From Casuarina equisetifolia (taxonomy: Eukaryota; Streptophyta; Magnoliopsida; Fagales; Casuarinaceae): a stretch of 64,000 bases of DNA. Shown one piece after another: positions 56,865 through 64,000 of this stretch. The position numbers were made by a program, and so were the translations under genes. The first letter of the stretch is position 1; the number at the start of each line of letters is the position of its first letter. A model generated the notes under the pieces. The model saw only the letters and a list, made by a program, of their open reading frames with translations. It was not told the origin of the DNA and ran no database searches. The stretch spans positions 28,609,884 to 28,673,883 of the forward strand of contig CM052356.1 of assembly GCA_028551475.1 (NCBI GenBank), read 5' to 3'.

Positions 56865-59800
56865 AATTTATTGATAAATTGAAAGAAAGTCTTGATATGT
56901 CCAACTCTTCGGCCTGCATCTCTTCTATGTTGTTTGTCTTTTAGTTCTCTGGGATGCGCAATTGAAATGGACTACATTAAAGTATCGGCTTGAAACTTCC
57001 TTTAGAGAATTTACAGAAGAAAACTACAAAGGCTTCCATGGAAAACTACAGAGAAAAAACAAACCCAATACGAACCCAACAAAATTCACAGGCCTGCATT
57101 TGCCATCTAGATTAACATCTGCATAGACCCTAAAATTGAAGCCTTTTGACTTTGTTTTGCATATTTGGTGCCATTGACTTATATCTGGAGACAAAATTAC
57201 TTCCATATTCGAAAATGACTTCACATGCCAGAAAAATGATCAAGCAGAAGGGAAACAGTAAACATGCCTTTTTCTTGTTCCTCCGGAACCAAGATGGGGT
57301 TAACGAGTTGGACCTTTCAAAATGTCCAGGTATTGACTTGTCGACCTTTCAAAATGGCATCTACTCCCCTCATGAGAGGCTGTGGTGGAGTCCTCTGTTG
57401 AATTCCTGTTTGGATTCTCGAGTCGTGTTCATCTAAAAAGAAAAATTAGCCTAGACTCTTGAGGCCAACGCTGTACTCGTAGCTCTTGATATGCTCGGAT
57501 GATTAAGTAGGATATGGGAAATTACGTTGGGATTGGCGTAAGCGACTTTAGACCATCCCCAACTTGACATGGTTCTCCATGGCCTTTCAGCTATCCTTTT
57601 GGTTCCTTTTTTGTTTGAAGTTGCCGTCATTGCTTTTCCATTCTTCTTTTTTACCAAAAAACCATTGGGATTAACTACTTCCACTTCCTTGCTAAGATGT
57701 ATGCTTTGATCATTGATTCAAACTTTTTTGGGTTGAGAATAGAAGTTTTTTGCAGTATGTTTGATGTTGTATGTGAAAAGCTGTCATGTCGGACTCCAAA
57801 ACCATTTCTACTTTGGTTATCTGGATGATAATTCCGTACTCATAAGAAGAATTTTATTTTCACCATATCTTCACATAGGAGGAGAGGTTTTGTCTTTCCG
57901 TCCCGTTGATAAGACTGTCCAAAGTCGTCGCCTTTTTCTTTCCATTGAGATTGATCCTCCGGTCGGGGCCTTTAGCATCTTGGCTCTAAACAGTCTCTGG
58001 CTTGTGGTGATTGGGTTTTTGTTCTCTTAATGGCTCTTGTTGTACTATAAGAACAGGATGCAGGCAAGGCACCAATCACCCTGGACAAGACTGGGAATTT
58101 TGGTTGACAGAGAAACCAGTTTCCTCGTAGTATATCATAAATAGCCTCATGGGGTCCTGTGAAATCATATCACCAGCTTTTATAGGTAGTGCTGTATTAC
58201 AAACTGACTCCAGGTAGTTAAATAAATATTTGGACCACAGAGATGGCTAATCTGAATCCGTTTAGTTTCACAAGTATTCTAGGGAAATACTCCACCCATT
58301 TTTTTTGTCCAATCCGGTGTATTATTTAGGTGTTGGGCTTTAAATGATTGATGATGCTGATTGGGGTAGCAGTGACATGGGATTTGAGATCAAAAGCAAA
58401 CTAGAAAAGTAATCTGAACAGATTCTTGAAGATGAGAAAGAAACAAAGAGGGTCCCTTCCTTCCCTTCAATCACTTTACCAACTCCACCTGCAATGCTTG
58501 ATTGATGTTCTTGTTGCAGAATGTCGATCCATCTGGCTCCATTAGTTTCCGCACCACCTAATATTTTGTCTAGATGTTTCACCCCTCTACAGCATATGGC
58601 CCTCAGAAGCTGCAAAATTACCTTCATTTCAATAGCAGCAGCTCCTCATTCAGGGTTAGCGGAGGTCTTTTGATTGTAAAGATGGTGGCCATATATATAA
58701 AGAAGTTTTTTTCTTTCCACAAAAAGGAAAAGGGTGCTTGCTTATTATGAACACTTCTTAAAAAAATTTAGTTGCACTTTTTCCCATGATTATACTAATA
58801 GACGTCATATCAGCACAAGCTCCTACTCTTTTGACTCTAATGGAATCCAATTCAAGTTTCCTTTTTCTAAAAAGATGTGTTCCTCTCTTCCTATGGCCGC
58901 ACGGTTGGTGCAGTGTCTTTTTCAGAATCATGTCTTTGAGAAATTTCTCTGGGAACCCTCCTCCCTTTTCTTCTTAATCCTTTGACTGAATTGGTCAGGA
59001 CAACCAACAGACAGTAGAAACTTTGTCTAAGGAAAATTTAAGCTTTACTCAATAGTAGGTTGAAGTAGTTCAAAGTGCTCTTTCTGTGGAGTTGAACAAA
59101 GTGGCTGTTTTCTGAATGACGAGACTCTGGACAGTAGAACCTACAAAGTAGAGACATCTTTTGAAGGTCTAACATAGTCAGTAGTGTCATGGCGCTGCTG
59201 TGATTATATTTACTGCAGAAGTAGGAACTTCTCACCCCTCAGAAAAGTACACCGACGAAAGAGACAAACCATTTTATGGGTGCCTAAGAACTGTCTTATA
59301 ATATCAAATAACAAAGTTTGAATATCTCTCAGCTTCGTCCAAACGAGAGCTGTATTAAATAATAGTTATCTTGTATTACTAGTATTTTAATGAAGTAAAT
59401 TAAATATTTCATGTGATTTAATCTGACATCAAGCTTAATTCCTTCTGGGATGAACTGGGTTTCAGTATCTCTCTGTTCTGTCACTCTTTTCTCCGAGGTG
59501 ACAACAAACCCTGACTTAAAGGGAAATGTTTAATTACGTAAGCAAAATGATCAAGAAAACTTGGGACTGATCGGGAATGTCCAAATTAATGTCGTCTTCA
59601 GGCCTGAACAGAAGGGAAATTTATTGAAAGTTCAGCTTTTTAACTGTTCTATGCATCCAGAAGACAGGCAGGGGGAAGCCAAGAAAGCAGACCCTGTTAG
59701 ATTTTCCCTTTCTGTTTTTCTTTGTTGGGTAAATATGACTGTTCCTGTTCGCAGTGAATAGCAATAAATTGTCACGAGAGCTCTGTGAACAATGGCAGTC

Positions 59801-61666
59801 TCTCTCGTTATGAGTACCTCAAAACATTGATTACCCTGCTCTTTATGCTTCTATGGTGAAGCACAGAGGCCAAGGCCTAAGGTGAAGAGTGTAAAAGCAA
59901 CAGAGAAAATTTCAACCTGCTATTCCACTGTACGAAGATGTCAACTCGGATTAACCAGGAGGGGTCTTCTGTAACCGTGAATCCAGCGCTTCTCGCAGAA
60001 AGTTCATGGATAGCCGTTACAGCACCATGAAACGGTCGTACAAGACAATATTTTTCTCTAGTTTCTTGTCTCTCTGCATCCATTAGAGAGAGCAGAAAAT
60101 CATGCAGCATATTTTAGATGAGATTGAAGTTCTGTTGCTAAAGTTTGATAATAGGACCCTGGAAGATCCTGTACCAAGCAAAAGATCATGCAGGCTTCAA
60201 ATTTTATCGTTTTACACTTTTCATGTTCCCTAAAATGAAAGGAGATCTGGGATTTTGTACCACGATCTGAGGGGAATCATTGACAAGGTTCACATATGTC
60301 CAGAAGGGATGCCTTTTCTGCTATTCAAGGAGCCAAAAGCGCTTGTCAATGATAAATCAGGGAAAAGGAAACCCCTTTTTTCCCACGGCGTTTGTCTTTA
60401 TACTTTACCTTCCTTGCACCCGCTACTGTCACTTCAAAAGCTTGCCTGAATTCTGGCAATGGCTTACCCTTGTCTGCATTTACAGATATGCATACGGGGA
60501 ATACAGCCGGCACCCGCATGATTGAACTTTCTCAAGTTATATGATACTACCATTTAAATATCTTCCACTTTTTTCTGTCTTTGATAAAGTTATTTTGCTG
60601 GAGGTTAATCCTCTTTGTCCCTCTTAAAACACTCACTCTTTTCTTAAATTGGCTCTAAAAGGAGAAAAATTTCACTTATAAAACATAGTTTGGATTTTCA
60701 TAGATTCTTGAAGTGCAGATTAAACTTTAAGGACACAGTATACTGACAGGTAATAGACACCAGATTCCAACAATCTCTTTCACTGTGAGTATTAACAAGA
60801 TTAAGATAGGTTCAGCATTTTATATGTAGCTTCCTCAGCAAACCCATCGAAAGTTCATCTGTTCCTAGAAGCCCAATCAAAAGAAACATAAGAGCATCCC
60901 TTTTCACCTTTTCACTTATGGATTGGTAAGGAAACCACAAAGAAAAGGACTAGTTTAGAGACGTTAAGATGACACTTCTGTTTGCCCTACTGTGACCAAC
61001 CTTTTTGGTGGTAACATAATCATGCCATAATATTCCTTTCACGTCCTTCTTCCCCATGCACCATGATCACAGAAATAATTGCCTGGGAGAAAAACATTAA
61101 AGTAATAGTTAAAAGGATAGTAATGGATGTCCATCGTTTTCAATTCTTATATGCCTTTCTTGCTGAATGCTCCACCTTACTCAAATTCAGCAATTTCCTT
61201 CAGCCCATCCAACCGAAATAGACCATACAAGACACCTTTATCCTTTTTCTTGAATAAAACATAGAACATTGATATGAGTGATTTTTATTTCATGTCCCAC
61301 AGTGTTGATGCCAACTCAGAATTTCTCTGGGCTGCTATTTTATAGGATTCTCTCCAGTGAAAGGAAAGAAAAGCTTCCCCATCTTTAAAAGCTTTATTCC
61401 CTAATGGCCAACACCGGCCAAATAAAGAATCACTCAGAGGTCCCCTCTTGTTCCCAAAGCAAACCGATGATATTCCCACATCGACTAAATACTACAGAGT
61501 CTTTCACTCATTCTCCCTGCTTTTCTTCACAGTTGAACTTAACTTTCTCTAGTCCCCATGAATTCCATGCTCAGCAAAACAAAAACTATTGTTGTTATTA
61601 TAAACTGACAGTTCTTTTTCTGGGGTGTTCACAATTGTCCCACTTTCTCATGCACTGCGAGTTCCA
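56865..61666. other. Long spacer between the EDR2-like and MOL1-like genes
   Basis: No gene recognised on either strand. The longest minus-strand frame, 58340-58627 (95 codons), has no domain I recognise, and short plus-strand frames at 57146, 57761 and 60255 look like chance. A TATATATAAAG lies near 58692 with no evident gene after it. The last kilobase should contain the MOL1-like promoter. Confidence 0.5.
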
Positions 61667-64000
61667 ATGGAGATTTTCCAGTGCATGCGTTACAATCTTC
61701 TCCTTTCTTTGATGCTCATCTTTGCGGTCTCAGCCATTGATCCCTACTCGGAGGCGCTTCTGAGTTTAAAGTCGGAGCTTGTGGATGACTACCACAGCTT
61801 GGGCGATTGGCTTCTGCCTTCTGGGCGGAATGCACCTGGAGAAGTATATGCATGTTCTTGGTCTGGCATCACTTGCGACAAGAACAGTTCCATTGTTATT
61901 GGTTTGGACCTGTCGATGAAGAATCTTGCCGGTGTAATGACCGGGAAGCAATTCAACGTTTTCAGTGAGCTAGTTAGTCTCAACCTCAGCCACAACTTCT
62001 TCTCCGGGCCGCTTCCTGTGGAAATCTTCAACCTCACCAATCTAATAAGCTTGGATATCAGGAGAAACAATTTCTCAGGCCGCTTTCCTGTGGGGATATC
62101 CGGTGTCCAGAACCTTACGCTGCTTGATGCCTTCAGCAACAGCTTTTCAGGGCCGCTGCCAACTGAAGTTTCCCAGCTTGACCATCTCAAGGTTCTTAAT
62201 TTAGCTGGGAGTTATTTCAAGGGACCAATTCCACCAGAATATGGTTCTTTCAAAAGCCTCGAGTTTCTACACCTGGCAGGAAATCTTCTCGGTGGTAACA
62301 TACCGCCGGAGCTGGGTAAGCTCAAAACGGTGACCCATATGGAGATTGGCTACAACGCTTATCAAGGAGGCATTCCGTCGGAGTTGGGCAACATGAGTGA
62401 GCTTCAATATCTTGATATTGCCGGAGCAAATCTCTCTGGCCCGGTGCCGAAGCAACTCTCCAATCTCACCAAGCTGCAATCACTTTTTCTGTTCAGGAAC
62501 CAACTCACAGGGTCGATACCATGGGAGTTCGGCAGAATCATCTCTCTGACGGACTTGGATCTTTCTGATAACCAAATTTCTGGGCCTATCCCTGAAAGCT
62601 TTTCAGAGTTGAAAAACCTGAAACTGCTCAGTCTTATGTACAATGAAATGGATGGCACTATCCCCGAGGGCATCGCAGAACTTCCTTCTCTGGAAACTCT
62701 TCTCATATGGAACAATCTCTTTTCTGGTTCACTTCCCCATAGCTTAGGCAGAAACTCCAAAATCAAGTGGGTTGATGTTTCCACAAACAACTTGAATGGC
62801 AGCATTCCACCTGATATTTGTTCAGGAGGCATGCTATTTAAGTTGATCTTGTTTTCCAACCACTTTTCGGGCAGTCTCTCACCGTCTCTCTCTAATTGTT
62901 CTTCACTTGTTCGTCTTCGACTTGAAGATAATTTATTTTCAGGTGAGATCCCTTTGAAATTCAGCCATCTTTCTGGTATCAGTTACGTGGACTTGTCCAG
63001 GAACAAGTTCACTGGTGGAATTCCCCAAGATATATTCCAAGCTTCCGAGCTTCAGTACTTCAATATCTCTGACAACCAAGAATTAGGAGGCACGGTCCCT
63101 GCAGAAATATGGTCTTTGCCAAATCTTCAGAACTTTTCAGCATCCTCTTGTGGAATCTCAGGCAATCTTCCTCAATTCCAGTCTTGCAAATCTTTATCAG
63201 TTATTGAACTGAACATGAACAACTTATCAGGAACTATGCCAAAAAGTGTTTCTAATTGCCGGGTTCTACAGAGGATAAGTTTAGCAAACAACAACCTGTC
63301 GGGCCATATACCCGAAGAGCTTGCAAGTCTTCCTATTCTTGGTGTCCTAGACCTATCACACAATAGTTTCAATGGCCCAATACCTGCGAAGTTTGGTGGT
63401 TCTAAAAGCTTACAACTTCTGAATGTTTCTTTCAATCATATCACCGGTTCTATTCCTTCAGAAAAGTTGTTTAGATCAATGGGTAGCAGTGCATTTGTTG
63501 GAAATCCCGAGCTATGTGGAGCACCCCTGCGACCGTGTTCCAGTTCAACGGTGATATTAAGGAGGCTTGCATGGGTCCTGCTACTCTGTGCAGGAGTGGT
63601 TGTATTCATCGCAGCATTGGTGCTCGGTATAATCTATTTCCAACGAGGGTCTAAAGGCCAGTGGAAGATGGTCTCATTTCAAGGACTCCCTCGATTCACA
63701 GCAAATGATGTCCTGAGGAGCTTCAGTTCTACAGAATCCACGGAAACATTGCAGGCACCATCAGCTTCAGTCTGCAAAGCAGTCCTGCCCACAGGTATAA
63801 CAGTTCTGGTCAGGAAAATTGAGTGGGAAGCAAGGAGAATGGGGGTCATGTCAGAATTCATAACACGAATAGGAAACGCAAGACACAAGAATCTGATCAG
63901 ATTACTGGGATTTTGCTACAACAAGCACTTGGCTTATCTGTTGTATGATTACTTGCCCAACGGGAACTTAGCTGAGAAGATAAGAATGAAAAGAGCCTGG
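61667..64000 (+). CDS. MOL1: MOL1/PXY-like LRR receptor kinase (3' partial)
   Basis: Plasma-membrane leucine-rich-repeat receptor-like kinase, by eye the orthologue of Arabidopsis MOL1 (At5g51350), a relative of the CLE-peptide receptor PXY that restrains cambium activity. The frame is open without introns for 778 residues to the window edge. A signal peptide covers about 1-23 (YNLLLSLMLIFAVSA). The LRRNT has SEALLSLKSEL and ACSWSGITC. About 20 LRRs follow, for example NLSHNFFSGPLPVEIFNLTN and LDAFSNSFSGPLPTE. The LRR-CT side has FVGNPELCGAPLRPC. One membrane segment lies near 642-663 (AWVLLLCAGVVVFIAALVLG), then FTANDVL and the kinase N lobe (TGITVLVRKIEWE, RHKNLIRLLGFCYN, LLYDYLPNGNLAEK). 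The N lobe lacks a GxGxxG loop, though a Lys in VRKIEW may be the ATP lysine. The start codon precedes a signal peptide directly. Confidence 0.92.
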   Translation, partial: MEIFQCMRYNLLLSLMLIFAVSAIDPYSEALLSLKSELVDDYHSLGDWLLPSGRNAPGEVYACSWSGITCDKNSSIVIGLDLSMKNLAGVMTGKQFNVFSELVSLNLSHNFFSGPLPVEIFNLTNLISLDIRRNNFSGRFPVGISGVQNLTLLDAFSNSFSGPLPTEVSQLDHLKVLNLAGSYFKGPIPPEYGSFKSLEFLHLAGNLLGGNIPPELGKLKTVTHMEIGYNAYQGGIPSELGNMSELQYLDIAGANLSGPVPKQLSNLTKLQSLFLFRNQLTGSIPWEFGRIISLTDLDLSDNQISGPIPESFSELKNLKLLSLMYNEMDGTIPEGIAELPSLETLLIWNNLFSGSLPHSLGRNSKIKWVDVSTNNLNGSIPPDICSGGMLFKLILFSNHFSGSLSPSLSNCSSLVRLRLEDNLFSGEIPLKFSHLSGISYVDLSRNKFTGGIPQDIFQASELQYFNISDNQELGGTVPAEIWSLPNLQNFSASSCGISGNLPQFQSCKSLSVIELNMNNLSGTMPKSVSNCRVLQRISLANNNLSGHIPEELASLPILGVLDLSHNSFNGPIPAKFGGSKSLQLLNVSFNHITGSIPSEKLFRSMGSSAFVGNPELCGAPLRPCSSSTVILRRLAWVLLLCAGVVVFIAALVLGIIYFQRGSKGQWKMVSFQGLPRFTANDVLRSFSSTESTETLQAPSASVCKAVLPTGITVLVRKIEWEARRMGVMSEFITRIGNARHKNLIRLLGFCYNKHLAYLLYDYLPNGNLAEKIRMKRAW

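Noticed and set aside
61789..63888. Several minus-strand frames over the receptor kinase
   Set aside because: They are antisense to a continuous 778-codon LRR receptor kinase frame.

Overview
This is plant nuclear DNA, almost certainly from a eudicot. The genes have many short exons with GT-AG introns and AT-rich introns and spacers. Their products match plant-specific families: a plastid adenylate kinase fused to DUF1995, an EDR2-like PH/START protein, an STP hexose/H+ symporter and a MOL1-type receptor kinase. Degenerate Ty1/copia pieces lie between genes. The species cannot be told from the sequence. All exon models below were built by hand from reading frame, splice sites and family knowledge; no alignment was run.

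Layout. 1-3955 (+): 3' part of an R3H/G-patch protein gene. 6276-8249 (+): single-exon TM9SF/nonaspanin gene. About 9.6-10.4 kb: decayed copia fragment. 10600-18789 (+): 19-exon chloroplast adenylate kinase 5-like gene. 18.8-23.1 kb: gene-poor spacer. 23225-26258 (+): intact STP7-like sugar transporter. 28101-30987 (+): tandem copy with an in-frame stop in exon 2 and decayed signature motifs, hence a pseudogene. 31.6-33.1 kb: degenerate copia remnant on the minus strand. 34267-34791 (-): small PNRC-motif protein gene. About 35.2 kb: tRNA-like, possibly SINE-derived segment. 36947-39874 (+): two-exon organellar (mitochondrial-type) ribosomal protein bS6. 41238-56732 (+): 22-exon EDR2-like gene. 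56.7-61.7 kb: spacer. 61667-64000 (+): 5' part of a MOL1/PXY-like LRR receptor kinase, running off the window.

The genes are unrelated housekeeping, transport and signalling genes, as expected for a plant chromosome arm; there is no operon or gene cluster. The most notable events are the tandem STP duplication followed by decay of one copy, a 129-bp in-frame duplication between two G-patch domains, a 57-bp motif repeated about three times inside the copia remnant, and a receptor kinase whose kinase domain lacks a recognisable glycine-rich loop. I found no CRISPR array, rRNA, intact tRNA or convincing novel system.
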